Assembly: GCA_017311185.1 (NCBI GenBank)
Contig: JAESUZ010004534.1
Location: 2,046,001 to 2,110,000 of the forward strand
Direction: 5' to 3'
Origin: Proteles cristata cristata
Lineage: Eukaryota; Chordata; Mammalia; Carnivora; Hyaenidae
Length of the DNA stretch: 64,000 nt
The translations under genes were made by a program, and so were the position numbers. The first letter of the stretch is position 1; every line of letters begins with the position of its first letter. This document shows positions 21,248-32,779 of the stretch, piece after piece. The notes beneath the pieces were generated by a model. The model was not told the origin of the DNA. It saw only the letters and a list, made by a program, of their open reading frames with translations, and did not search any database.

Positions 21248-21800
21248 ATATATTTAAACATTTATATTATTTTATAAATCTAAACTTTAAATATTTATAT
21301 TATTGATACTAACATTTAAAATAGCTGTTTAACTCTTAAAATATTTTAAAGAATTTCCTTTGTGTAGATTATTTCCTTTGTTTTTATATTCATATATATG
21401 TATGTATACAAATATAAATATATGCATATTTATGTATATAAGTGTATATAATCCATCTTTTATAACTTTTATCCTTTTGTAATGTTTTATCCTCTCTTTT
21501 ATAGCTGTTTTAACTCTGTTAGCACTTAGCATATAACTTGTCCATGGTATACATTCAAATAATTCATTCATAATCACATTGCATATAGAATTTGCTTTGC
21601 TTTTCTTAGCAGTGGTTCACTCTCAATTCCTCCCTATTTTCTACATTACAATGACATATCTACATTACATGATATTATTAAAACACAAATATGAATAGGG
21701 CCCCAACTCTTCCTTAAAAATCCATGAATTTCTTGATTAAAAAAAAAAAAACACTTATATGTCTTCCCACTGGTCTTTGACCACACTGGGGCTATTTTCT
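21248..21800. other. AT-rich stretch, nothing recognised
   Basis: Contains AT-rich alternating sequence at about 21385-21450 (TATATATGTATGTATACA) and an A tract at 21740-21751; otherwise unassigned. Confidence 0.45.
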
Positions 21801-21829
21801 ATCATCCTGTGAGGCCAGGCATGTTGTGA

Positions 21830-22180
21830 CACCTACCTACTACGTCAGCATCATCATGGACTAAGCTCTGTGACTGCATTCCAGTCACATGGGCCTCAGT
21901 CAGCTCCTCATGCTGGCCGTGCCTCCTCCTACCGCAGGACTGCTGTGTGTGTCATTCTCTTGGCTGAAGCACTCTTCTCTGTGTTCTGAACACCTCTTGC
22001 CCACTTCGCTTGCTCTGAACCTACTCAATCCTACAGGCATGAGTTAAGCCATCATGAAGACTTTTCTGATTTCCCCTACTAGGAAAGAATCTCTTCTTCC
22101 TGTGGTCCTACCAATGAATTATAGTTTTGCATCTCATATATTTTTCCACAATTGTATTAAGATTGTAGTGAAGATGCCAA
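21830..22180 (+). mobile_element. L2 LINE 3' region
   Basis: TCTCTTGGCTGAAGCACTCTTCTC, CACCTCTTGCCCACTTCGC and CATGAAGACTTTTCTGATTTCCCC follow the L2 order ('CTGCCTGGAACACTCTTCCC ... GGCCTTCCCTGACC'). Diverged. Confidence 0.6.
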
Positions 22181-22189
22181 AATGCTGTC

Positions 22190-23985
22190 CTTAGTGAGGC
22201 ATAATGAATTTTCCACAAGGAGAAAAGGTCACCCATTGAGAATGTCATCCATATGAGAAGCTAAAAACAAATAATATAGTAAATTATGAGTTTTAGAAAA
22301 GGGTTTAGTCAACAATATTTGAGAAATACTTTTGTTAGAGACTAGTCTCTGAAGTTATTACTAGATAAAAGTTTTATTTAATCCATTTTACTATTAGATT
22401 TATGTTGACTATAGGATTTATGTATGAATAGTCTTTGCATAACTGACCAGCTCAAAGATCTCAGCTCAATGTGTTATACATAAGAATTTTCTATGTATGT
22501 GTCAGAGAAGCATTTAGCTATCCCATATAAGCAATAAGTCAGGGTTATATATTTATTCTGAATTAGATAATCAGCTACCTTGACAAAGAAAAGCTGCTCC
22601 CTGCCATTCCCAAGGTTTCTCTCCAATTTCTGTCTACTGTATATTTAATTCCTTATATGGCACTATTTTCTTTCTGTTTCTCTTCATCATTCTCTTTTTG
22701 TTTCTGAAGAATTATATTTACCTCAGACTGAATCTTTACATTTCTAATTTCCATACTTGCTTTTTAAATTGTGCCTCCACTTCTAGTTAGGCTTGCATAT
22801 TTGGGCTCCATCCATTTTGTGGTTCACATACAGCTAACTGTAAGATCAGTCCTACTTTTGTTACCACTCAAGACTGTCTGGCAAGGGTTATTCTCTTCTC
22901 CAGGTTTCAGTCTCATTAAGTACCTGATTTGTATTTTGACACTGGCATTGTTATTACCCAAGTTCCCAGTGTTAAAAAAATTATTTCATTTTTGTCTTTA
23001 TATCATGATACTGTGTGAAGGCTGAATGCTTGAAGAGTTTATAAATCTACCAAATCTAACCTCTCCCAAATCAACCTCCTCCTTCTGAGATACTGAAATT
23101 TGAGTACTTCTTTATAGTTGAAAACCAGTTTAAATTGCCCATTTGTAGTGAGTCCATAGAAAAATTGGGAAACTGGGAAAAATGATGCCCCAGGGTTTTC
23201 ATTGTGAAAGATTACATTTTCCAGGGTCTGGTATTTCCTGGACACAGTTACTGAGAGATCTTTCTGAGTGGTCTAAAGATCACAGAAACCTGCACAAAGC
23301 AGAGACTTCCCTTGTTTGGGCATGAAGTCTTTTAATTTCCCACCTTCTTCTTAACTGTAGGTAACCCATCAGCAAAGTAAGGTCACTTTAGCCTCCTAAG
23401 ACATCAATTAAAAACAATTCCTAGGACTTCTTCCCTGAATTAGGTAGCTTGCTTTTCTTCTCTCTCACGTATTAGCCAGCGTGTGAGCTCTGTGAGTACT
23501 CAGGTTTTAGTTTGTTTCTATCTGAGATGGTTGGGAATATCATGGTTACCAGATGTGAAGGAAAAAACCAGATACTAATTTTTCAAATTTAAATGTAAAC
23601 TAAGTCCCACAGTATATGATGTACATTTGAATCCTATGTGACTATATGTAGGTGGAATTTCTATAGAGTTGCTAAAGATACAGATATTTCTTTTGGTAAA
23701 CCTAACAACGTTTTAAATTTGCTACTGAGATTCCCTTTGCCCTCCAAAAAAGAAACTGTGTGGCAAACTGCCTGGAGAAAGAGGGAGCAGGGATTGGAGA
23801 CTATGGCCATCCTTTTGTTCATTTACCATAGACTATCATTTATTTGATGCCAACTCTTTGCTAGATACAGTAATGGGTATTGATCATAGAAAGATGAGGA
23901 GAGGAGAAATAATTTTAGTCATAAAGGCTCATAGGAAATTGCACAGACACAAAAACTTTCAATTAGGAAACTGAAACACAAGAGT
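22190..23985. other. Intergenic stretch, nothing recognised
   Basis: No repeat family or exon recognised; open frames of 68-84 codons (22771-23025, 23039-23245, 23638-23847) show no motif. Confidence 0.45.
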
Positions 23986-23989
23986 GAAA

Positions 23990-25095
23990 ACATCTACAAA
24001 CCTAGCAAAAGAATTCCCCATAGGGAAGTAATAATCTTGGTGGGAGATTTGAATATGCTCTGTCAAAAAAAAAAAAAAAAACAAAACTGATAGGACAAGT
24101 AGACAAAAAATAAGTAAAGATAAAAATATTTCGAGGGAGGGAGGCAAACCATGAGAGACACTTGAATGCCAAGAACAAACTGAGGGCAGATTGAGTAGGG
24201 AGGAGGGAAAAGGGGGTGATGGGCACAGAGGAGAGCACTTGTGGGGATGAACACTGGGTGTTACGGAAACCAACTTGACAATAAACTATTAAAAAATATT
24301 TAGGGTCATGATTAGCAAAATAGGCCTAAGTGGCATATATAGAGTACTGTTCCTATTGAGTACAGAATACACATTAATTTCACATACACATTGGATTTAC
24401 TATAATTGATTACACAATGGGACAAGTTTCAACAAATTTCAAAGGAGAGAAATTGTACATGATATGTTCTCTGACTTCAGTGGAATAAAGCTAAAAATGA
24501 ATATCAAGAAAATACCACAAATTTTGAAATGAAACAATGTTTAGGTAATTGCAGTCAGCTCTTGGTAGTTATTACTGAAGCTAAACACCCATATATCCTA
24601 TGAACCATCAATTCTGTTTCTGCAGAGGACATGCTCCCTCTGCCAAAATAGCTACATACATGAATTAAAGAATGTGTGTATGTGGGTATATGAGTCTGTG
24701 TGCATTTATAATTTTCATAGTACTATTATTTGTGTTAGTCAAATCTGAAATGAAAACACTAACAGAGAATGGAAAGCGATTTTTGATATATTCATGCAGT
24801 GGGATACTCTATAGTAACAAAAATGAACATGTTACATCATAGATGTTACATGGAATCATACAAACATTGCCCAGTGAAAAGGATGGTTAGAAATGAATAT
24901 GTGAGATAGCTGTCCCCTTTTATAAGTGGTGACCGTGGAGTGTGATGTGAACATCTGGGCTGCTGATTATGTTTTGTTTCATCATCTGGTTTGGTAGATG
25001 CCGACTTGTGTTCACTTTGTGAAATTCATTGGTTTGTACATTTTTGAATTGTGCACTTTTATGTACTCTGCACTTAAGATAGATTTTTTAAGGAG
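23990..25095 (+). mobile_element. Ancient L1M with an internal deletion
   Basis: About 24020-24540 matches the L1 endonuclease region in order: TCTTGGTGGGAGATTTGAAT, CAGAATACACATTAATTTCACATACACAT and GAAATTGTACATGATATGTTCTCTGAC with GTGGAATAAAGCTAAAAATGAATATCA. After about 24560 it jumps to ORF2 3' and 3' UTR wording (CCTATGAACCATCAATTCTG; GGGATACTCTATAGTAACAAAAATG; TGTGTTCACTTTGTGAAATTCATT), so the RT region is missing. An A tract (24065-24082) and a short younger L1 (24132-24291) interrupt it. Confidence 0.72.
24132..24291 (+). mobile_element. Very short L1 insertion (3' UTR only, 160 bp)
   Basis: GAGGCAAACCATGAGAGACAC, CACTTGTGGGGATGAACACTGGGTGTTA and GACAATAAACTATTAAAA match the last 160 bp of the young L1s at 36.8 and 45.2 kb. 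AAAAATATTT at 24122-24131 and 24292-24301 is the TSD. It sits inside the ancient L1M. Confidence 0.88.
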
Positions 25096-25099
25096 GTTA

Positions 25100-25480
25100 A
25101 AAAAAGAGATGTCTTTCTTATTTTAATATTATCTAAAGTCTTCTATTTAATTTCCTTCTAGAATTGTCAGGCATGAATTCCTTACTCCTGGAATTTGATC
25201 TGATGTTATTATTGGTCTTTAAATAAATTCTTAAAATCTTCCTTGACCTAAAAAATTATAAAGAAACTATTTAACATTAAATATCATTGGAATTTTAAAA
25301 ATGTTAATTTTAAATCTTTATTTTCAAGGAAAATGTAGCTTGAGCAATAAACAATTTCTTGAGTGTTACTTAAATATATTTTGTGATATATTCTATTGTT
25401 AATTTTAGAAAATGCTCTCAGGAAATTTATAAAGAAAGTATTCAAAATTCAATACACATCTGGCTTATTCTATACCATTA
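25100..25480. other. AT-rich stretch, nothing recognised
   Basis: No recognisable element between the L1M 3' end and the next L1. Confidence 0.45.
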
Positions 25481-25768
25481 TGTTTTCAAACTTTTAGGGT
25501 TTTTTCTTCTTTCTTTTTCATTATGATGAGTGTACTTGTTAATCCCCATATCCTATTTCCCCCACCCTCCCATTCACTTCTCTAGTAACCACTTATTTTG
25601 TTCTCTACAGTTTAGAGTGTATTTCTTGGTTTATTTTTCTTTTTCTTCTTTGTTCATTTATTTTGTTTCTTAAATTCCACATGTAAGTAAGATCATATGG
25701 TATTTGTCTTTCTCTGACTTATTTTGCTTAGCATTATATACTCTAGCTCTATCCATATCATTGCAAGA

Positions 25769-26159
25769 GGGGGAGGAGCAGAAGGCAAGAGGGAGAGAGA
25801 GAAAATCCCTAGCAGACTCCACACTGTCAGCACAGAGCCCAATACGGGACTCTATCTATGAAGACTGAGATCATGACCTGAGCCAAGATCAAAAGTCACA
25901 CTCTTTTTTAAAAAAATGTTTTATTTATTTCTGAGAGAGAGAGAGACAAGTGAGCAGGGGAGGGTCAGAGAGAGAGGCAGATACAGAATCTGAAGCAGCT
26001 CCAGGCTCTGAGCTAGCTGTCAGCACAGAACCCGATGCGGGGCTCGAACCCATGAACCGCGAGATCATGACCTGAGCAGAAGTCAGACGCTTAACCGACT
26101 GAGCCACCCAGGCGCCCCAAAAGTCAGACTCTTAACCAACTGAACCGTTCAGGTGCCCC
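25769..26159 (-). mobile_element. Older CAN-SINE split by a younger one
   Basis: The left part (25769-25890) has GAGGAGCAGAAGGCAAGAGGG, TCAGCACAGAGCCC and the inverted B-box region; the right part (26119-26159) ends with the head TTCAGGTGCCCC. It is interrupted by the SINE at 25906-26118. The T-rich tail is missing on the left and adjoining L1 bases are missing too, so a deletion spans that junction. Confidence 0.88.
25906..26118 (-). mobile_element. CAN-SINE inserted into an older CAN-SINE
   Basis: Inverted tail TTTATTTATTTCTGAGAGAG, GCTAGCTGTCAGCACAGAAC and head CCACCCAGGCGCCCC. TSD AAAAGTCACACTCTT (25891-25905) and AAAAGTCAGACTCTT (26119-26133), one mismatch; the duplicated bases are part of the older SINE. 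Confidence 0.95.
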
Positions 26160-27930
26160 AGGGATCTTCTTTATCTATTAATCTATCAATGGACATTTGG
26201 GCTGCTTTTATATCTTAGCTATTATAAATAATGTTGCTATAAACATAGGGGTGCATGTATCCCTTTGAATTAGTATTTTTGTATTGTTTGGGTAAATACC
26301 CAGTAGTGTGATTATTGGATTATATATGGTATCACGTCATCTGGAAATAATGGAAGTTTTACTTCTTCCTTACTAAATTTTATGCCTTTTATTCTTTCCT
26401 CTTGTCTGATTGCTGTGCCTAGGACTTCCAGTATTATGTTAAGTAATAGTGGTGAGAGTGAACATCCGTGTCTTGTTCTTAACCTTAGGGGAAAAGTTCT
26501 CAGTTTTTCATCATTGAAAATGATGTTAACTGTAGGGTTTTCATATAAGGCTTTCATTACATACAGATATGTTCCCTCTAGACCTACTTTGCAGAGGGTT
26601 TTTTTTTTTTTTTATCGTGAATGGATGTTGTACTCTGTGAAATGCTTTCTCTGCATCTATTGAAATAATCATATGGTTCTTACTCTTTCTCTTATTGATG
26701 TGATATATCATGTTGATTGTTTTGCGAATATTAAACCACCCTTGCATCCTGAGAATAAACCCCACTTGATCATAGTGTATGATTTTTGAAAATATATTGT
26801 TGGATTTGATTTGCTAATATTTTGTTGAGGATTTTTGCATCTATATTCATGAGAGACATTTGTCTGTTCTTTTCTTTCTTTCTTTTTTTTTTTGTGGTGG
26901 TTTTATTTGTTTGTAGTGTTTTTGTCAGGCTTGGGTATCAGGGTAATGGTGACCTCACAGAATGAATTTAGAAGTTTTCTTTCCTCTTGCATTTTTTTTG
27001 GAATAATTTAAGAATAGGTATTAACCTTCTGTAAATGTTGGTAGAATTTGCCTGTGAAGCCATCTGGTTTGAACTTGTGCTTTTTGAGAGGTGTTTTTTG
27101 TTTGGTTATTTGTTTGCTTTTACTGATTCAATTTCATTGCTTGTTATTAGTTTGTTCAAATTTTCTATTTCTTCTGACTTTATTTTTGGTTATATGTTAC
27201 TAGGAATTTATCTATTTCTCTTAGTTGCCCAATTTGTTGGCATATAGGTTTTCATAATATTCTGTTACAATTGGTTGTATTTCTATGGTGCCGGTTGTTA
27301 TTTCTCTTTTTCATAAGTAATTTTGTTTGTGTCTTCTTTGTTTTTTTGGAGTTTTTCTAGAAATATATCAGTTTTGTTCATCATTTCAAAGAACCAGCTC
27401 CTGGTTTCACTAATCCATCCTCTTGTTGGTTTTTGTTCTGTTTTGTTTCTATATCATATATTCCTGCTCTGATTTTTATTATTTCCTTCCTTTTCCTGGG
27501 TTTGGGTTTTGTTTGTTCTACTTTTTCTAGGTCCTTTAGATGTAAGATTAGGTTATTTATTTGAGATTTTTCTTGCTTCTTGAGATAGGCCTATATTAAT
27601 TACTCTTAGAACTACTTTTGCTGCCTCCCAAAGGTTTTGGGCTATTGTGTTCTGATTTTCATTTGTTTTTATATAATTTTTAAATTTCTTCTTTGATTCC
27701 TTAGTTGATCCATTCAGTATTTAGTAGCATGTTATTTAATCTTCATATATTTGTAGTCTTTCTAGAATTTTTCTTGTGGTTGATTTTTAGTTTCATAGTG
27801 TTGTGGTCATTAAAGATGGTCTGATTTAGAATTTATTTATTTTTTTACATGTTGGGACCTGTTTTATGGCCTAATATGTGATCTATTCTGAAGAATGTTC
27901 TGTGTACACTTGAATCAAACTTTGACATTT

Positions 27931-28169
27931 TTAAAAATGTTTATTTTTTTAAAGTTTTTTTATTTTTTAAAGTTTAAATTTTTTTTTTTTTGAGAGAGAT
28001 TGAGAGAGAGCGAGCATGTGACCAGGGAAGGGGCAGAGAGAGAGGGAGAGAGAGAATCGCAAGCAGACTCCATGTAAAGCCCTAAGTGGGACTCCATCTC
28101 ATAAACCATGAGATCATGCTGGAAATCAAGAGTGAGACCCTTAACTGACTGAGCCAACGCAGGTGCCCC
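27931..28169 (-). mobile_element. CAN-SINE, diverged, with a doubled A-rich tail
   Basis: Head (inverted) ends GCAGGTGCCCC at 28169; the body has GGGAAGGGGCAGAGAGAGAGG. The tail on the left is long and compound (27931-28003, several TTTTTAAAGTTT units). CAAACTTT at 27917-27924 and 28169-28176 is the likely TSD. Confidence 0.88.
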
Positions 28170-28177
28170 AAACTTTT

Positions 28178-28392
28178 TTTTTTTAATGTTTTATTTATTT
28201 CTAGGAGAGAGAGAGAGATAGCGTGAGCAGGAGAGGGTCAGAGAGAGAAGGAGTCACAGACTCTGAAACAGGCTCCAGGCTCCAAGCTGGCAGTCAGCAC
28301 AGAGCCCGACGCGGGGCTCGAACCCACGAACCGCGAGATCATGACCTAAGTGAAAGTCGGACGCTTAACCGACTACGCCACCCAGGCGCCCC
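28178..28392 (-). mobile_element. CAN-SINE, young subfamily
   Basis: Near-consensus element with GCTGGCAGTCAGCACAGAG, ATGACCTAAGTGAAAGTCGG and head CCACCCAGGCGCCCC. AGGTGCCCCAAACTTTT (28161-28177) and AGATGCCCCAAACTTTT (28393-28409) form a 17-bp TSD with one mismatch; the duplicated bases are the head of the older SINE plus its own TSD. Confidence 0.96.
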
Positions 28393-28504
28393 AGATGCCC
28401 CAAACTTTTATATTTTTAATGTTAATATAGTTATTCTTGTTCTACTGATTTATTTCTTTTAAATTCTATGCTCTGGTCTTAATATCACCAATACAACTTT
28501 TTAA

Positions 28505-28714
28505 AACATGTTTATTTATTTTGAGAGAGAGAGCATACACATGTACAAGTGGGTAAGGTCAGAGAGAGAGAGAGGGAGGGAGAGAGATTCCCAAGCAGCC
28601 TCCACACTCTCAGGACAGAGCCCAACATGAGGCTTGATCCCACTAGTGGTGAGATCATGACCTTAGTTGAAATCAAGAGCTGAACACTCAGTGGACTAAG
28701 CCACCCAAGTGTCC
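28505..28714 (-). mobile_element. CAN-SINE, diverged
   Basis: ACATGTTTATTTATTTTGAGAGAGAGAG, CAGGACAGAGCCCAACATGAGG and head AAGCCACCCAAGTGTCCC. No clean TSD; older copy. Confidence 0.92.
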
Positions 28715-28715
28715 C

Positions 28716-29730
28716 TTTCTTTTTTTTTTTTCTTTATTTTCTTTTATTTTATTTGCTATATATATCAAATTATTATATTGGATTATATAAAATTCAATAT
28801 CGAATTGAATTATATAAAATTCAATAGTGAATTGAATTTTAAGGTAAAACTCTTAAAATTAAAAAATATTATGTTCATTTTTTAAATGTTGTGCTTATTA
28901 TGATTTCTGTCTTGTAGTTTTCTTTTTTCCTTTTGTATTCATTTTGGTTCCCTTTTTATTTTTTATTTTGTAATATAGATTAGGTTTTACACAAAACCTT
29001 TTATCTTCTGCATGATTTGAAAAATATACATATTGTTTTTCTTTTTTTATTCCATCATTAAATGTTTTAATTTTTTTCACTCATGACCAGAATTTTCCAA
29101 AATTAATCCAACACATCCAACTTTTAATTTCAGTGGGTGGGAATTTTTATTTTAAGTCAATAATCATGTTCCATAAAAATATTAACTTTTGGCACTAAGT
29201 TATGGAAAAAATTAATGTATTTCTTCTTATTCTCAGCTTTGTTTCCTCTCACTTTTTAATTTCCACAAATTTAATACAGTATCAAAGTCTAGTAATTAAA
29301 ATAATATTAATCCTAAGGTGTTTTGTTCCCCCTTTCTTTTTCACATTCAATTTTTAAAATACTAAATTAATTATTTTCACTCATTGGTATCAGTGGTTTT
29401 TGGTTTTTTTTTTTTTTTACATTTTGGAGTTTATCATTGTATTTACCTCTCTCATATTTTTTCAAAATAGCATTTGATACTTATCTCCAGTCATTTCTTC
29501 TCTAACATCAGCATGCTGGAATTAACTTTTCCTTTAGATTTTTCTCTTTGTGCTTGAATGCACAGGTTGGAAGCCATGTTCAGACTATGTAGGAGGGACT
29601 GTCAACTGGTGACCCTCAATGAATGGATGCCTCCCTTGGGAGCCCTGAATGTTGTAAACCACATTTTTCTCCAAAGGGCACCATGTGCACCCCTGAGGTT
29701 TTACTTCTTGTGTGGAAACCATACACAAAC
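28716..29730. other. AT-rich stretch with a 27-bp tandem duplication
   Basis: Holds a direct repeat at 28782-28835 and a T tract (29407-29420). A 61-codon frame at 29558-29743 lies in a locally less AT-rich patch but has no recognisable domain. Confidence 0.45.
28782..28835. repeat. Two tandem copies of a 27-bp AT-rich unit
   Basis: Units 28782-28808 and 28809-28835 are the same except at two positions (TATCG against TAGTG). Each also contains ATTCAAT...ATTGAAT, a small inverted repeat. Confidence 0.85.
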
Positions 29731-29739
29731 ATGTACTTT

Positions 29740-29944
29740 TTAAAAATGTTTATTTTTTATTTTGAGAGAGGGAGAGAGAGAGTGGGGGGGGGGAGGCAGA
29801 GAGAGAAGGAGAGTTAGAGAATCCTAAGCAGGCTCTGCTGTCAGTGCAGAGCCCAATGTAGGACTAGAACTCCGAAACCATGATATCATGACCTGAGCCA
29901 AAATCAAGTCAGATGCTTAACCAACCGAGTGACTCCAGAGCCCC
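29740..29944 (-). mobile_element. CAN-SINE, diverged
   Basis: TTTTTAAAAATGTTTATTTT tail, GA tract with a G run (29783-29792), GTCAGTGCAGAGCCC, inverted B box and head CTCCAGAGCCCC. No clean TSD. Confidence 0.9.
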
Positions 29945-29949
29945 ATGAA

Positions 29950-30826
29950 CATATCATTCTTAAGAAAATATGATGACTTGTTCTTTAAGGATGGTCATAA
30001 GAGAATTCAGATGCTTAAGGTAAAATTACTAGAAGGTCATGTCACCCTGAGGTGACTACAGAGCTCTCTATAAATGAGGCAATCCTAAATTACTTGAATG
30101 ATTTCCAGAGGGATAATAAATTAGTTATTCATGCACACCTAGTCGTCAGTTTTACCTATTATAGTCACTTAATTATAAAAGGTAATATATAATTTGTCCT
30201 TGACTTTGACTCAAGTAATCAATGACAGCACGTTGGCCCTGGAAGGTGTTCAATTCAATCTCAACTCCCTGGTCGAAGTTGATATTGATGACAGAATGTC
30301 CCTTCTTCTTTGTGGGCCTATGTGACCTGCTATAACTGATCAATGGTAGTGGACAAATGGAAGGATCTTTAGAGAAATTTAAGGAGAAATCCACTTGGAT
30401 TTCTAAGGTAGACTATGAGTATTTATTGGATCTCTTCAGCTAGCTAGAACTGAGACACTGAGAATCTCTAGTTTGGGTTAGTACTGCAGATTGACCACAT
30501 AGTGCTACCTGGAATCTTGTTGATAATAGTTTTAATTAAATGCTGCATGAAACAACTTGGATAGACACAATTTCAGCCTTTATTAGTGAGATTCATCAGA
30601 GTGGCCAACAGAGAAGTATGCACAATAAAAAATTTTCTAGAGGCCAAGACTATAGAACCTAAAGTGGAATTGAGAGACAACTCTATCAGGGTCTCTCTCA
30701 TTTCTACACACTTAGGAATTAACAGCCAGTTTACTCCAAACTGTCTTTACGAGAACATTTATGTAAGCAAACAACGTTGGAAACACAGTGATGTCTCTTA
30801 AAACCCAAGGAATAAAGTATAGATAG

Positions 30827-30857
<31 letters not shown>

Positions 30858-31260
30858 GATAGTCTCCCAAAGCAGACTTATTTACATCTAGAAATTAAAG
30901 ATAGGAGGTCTCCCTCCCCTCTCTGGACTTTATTTATTTCTATAACATGGAAAGAAAGATAGTGCCATTTTCTGGAGGAAAGAGTGGGCACAATAGACCA
31001 GGTTGCCCAATCCTGGGACTTCTCACCTGTAATTCATTCCAGTTGCAAGGGCAAAACTTAGTCCTTATCACATCACTTCATGGGACTTGAAGCTCAGGAA
31101 AATGGCACAGAATGTCACTCCAGCTATTGCTACTGCTATGAAAAATAATGTCATTTGTCTCTAAGCCAGAAGAATTACCTCTTCTGCTGTTATCTGTGAC
31201 AGGCTAACTTAGTAGCTTTCAAATAGGGTAAAATCTTCCACCTTCACAATTTCTTTCTTG
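29950..31260. other. Intergenic stretch with a GATA repeat
   Basis: Less AT-rich than its surroundings. Frames at 30173-30394 (-) and 30586-30801 (+) of 71-73 codons have no motif that I recognise. No splice-bounded exon can be argued. Confidence 0.4.
30819..30862. repeat. (GATA)n microsatellite, about 11 units
   Basis: GATA repeated with one GATAAATA interruption near 30843. Of the class commonly polymorphic in length. Confidence 0.95.
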
Positions 31261-31269
31261 AAATTCTTT

Positions 31270-32775
31270 CTTTCTTTCTTTCTTGAAAATATACTTATGA
31301 TAGTTATGTATTACTGATAAGTTGACCATTTTTCATCATGAAATGTCTTCATTTGTCTCTGTTAATACTCTTTGTTTTGGGGATACTTGTGGCTCAGTTG
31401 CTTAAGTGGCTGACTCTTGATTTTGGCTCAGGTCATGATCTCATAATTCAAGAATTTGAGCCCTGCATCTGACTCTGCTGGCAGCACAGAGCTTGTTTGA
31501 GATTCTTTGTCTCCCTCTCTCTCTCTCTCTCTATCTCTGCTCCTGTGCTCACACTTTTTCTCTCTCAAAAATAAGTAAACTCTTTTAAAAAATACTTTTT
31601 GTTTTGGAGTCTATTTTATCTGATGTTAATATAGTCTACACTACTTCTGAAGTTTACTATTTGCAGGGTTTATATATTTTTTGGTCAATTTACTTTCAAG
31701 ACGTCTGTGTCTTTAAATTTAAATTTTCTTGTTGATAGTATAGAGTATGGCACCCTTTTTCTTCCTTCTGAAAAATCCTTCCCCTTTACTTTGACTCTTT
31801 AGTATATTACTATTCAAAATAATTATGAAATGCTTTGATTTACGTATAACATTTTATTTTTTGCTCTCTGATTTTTGTTTCTCTGAGTCTTTCTTTCTAA
31901 CATCCTTTGGATAATTTGAAGTATTTAAAGATGTAAATTTAAATTTATCTATTGGATTTTTGGATTTTTAACTATATCCTATAATGATACTTAGTGGCTT
32001 CACTGGGGATATAAAATATGTGCCATAAATTTTAACAGTTTACTTAGATTTATTATTGTACTTCTTCACAGAAAATGAGGAAATCTTGCAATATGTCAAT
32101 CCAATTACAGTGCTATAAACTATATATTTTTGTGTCATATACATTGCATTTATTTATGTTATAAGATTCATAAGGCAATTATATAATTTTTTCTTTAAAT
32201 GGACCTATGTAGTTTCATGATATTTAGCATTTTCCATGCATTCTAGGAATTTTTATTTCAATTTGAAAAACTTTTTAAAAGTATTTTTTAACCAAGATCT
32301 ACTGGTAAATTTTCTTAATATTCATTTATTTGCAAATGTCTTTACTTTTATTTTTTTCTTAAATAATTTATTTTGGATATACAATTAGGGATTTTTGGGT
32401 CTGTTTTAGTCTTTCTGTACTTTAAGGATATTTTTCTATCATCATCTGGACTTCATATTTTCTGATTAGAAGTCACTGTACATTTGCATCATTATCTCAA
32501 ATAACATATAGTTTTCCTCTGACTGCTTTCAAGGTTTTCTATTTATTTTTGTTTTCCAGCTATTTTACTATCCTGTGCTTATGCACACTTTTTTCCCATA
32601 CTTATCCTCCTATAATTCACTAGTTTTCTTGATCCTGAAAATTAATGTTTTCCCTCATACTTGGAGAAAATACTTTAACCACTCTATTTTAAACTTTTTT
32701 TCTATACTATTCTCTCTCTTATATCTTTCAGAAACTTAAATTGAACATACAAAAGACACTTGACATTGTCACTTA
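31270..32775 (-). mobile_element. Ancient L1M, endonuclease to ORF1 region
   Basis: The minus strand preserves in order the endonuclease region (GTTGACCATTTTTCATCATGAAATG; AATACTCTTTGTTTT, then GTCTATTTTATCTGATGTTAATATAG), a long decayed middle, and the ORF1 region (ATCATCTGGACTTC, CTGATTAGAAGTCACTG, CCTCTGACTGCTTTCAAGGTTTTC). No open frame survives. A SINE (31381-31590) interrupts it. Confidence 0.68.
31381..31590 (+). mobile_element. CAN-SINE inserted in an ancient L1M
   Basis: Head GGATACTTGTGGCTCAG, GGCTCAGGTCATGATCTCAT and tail CTCAAAAATAAGTAAACTC. TSD AATACTCTTTGTTTTGG (31364-31380) and AATACTTTTTGTTTTGG (31591-31607), one mismatch. Confidence 0.95.
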
Positions 32776-32779
32776 ATTT

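Larger units (their letters stand above)
25485..27916 (-). mobile_element. Older carnivore L1, internally deleted, with nested SINEs
   Basis: The minus strand reads from the endonuclease region (27880-27916, matching 6900-6945 of the larger L1) through RT to about 26322, then jumps about 1.4 kb to ORF2 3' wording (26160-26320) and the 3' UTR (25490-25760). RT traces are visible in broken frames: [19 protein letters not shown] and PDDVIPYI (26312-26557) and [18 protein letters not shown] (26541-26765). Motif C reads FPDD instead of FADD. A SINE pair sits at 25769-26159, and about 70 bp of L1 are missing at that point. Much more diverged than the 3.5-8.1 kb copy. Confidence 0.88.

Noticed and set aside
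23959..24273. 104-codon minus-strand frame with a hydrophobic stretch
   Set aside because: The Phe run comes from an A18 tract on the plus strand and the rest is antisense L1 sequence.
9218..30862. CRISPR-like or satellite arrays from the tandem repeats
   Set aside because: The units are 2 to 4 bp microsatellites (TTCC, GATA) or a single duplication, with no spacer and repeat structure.
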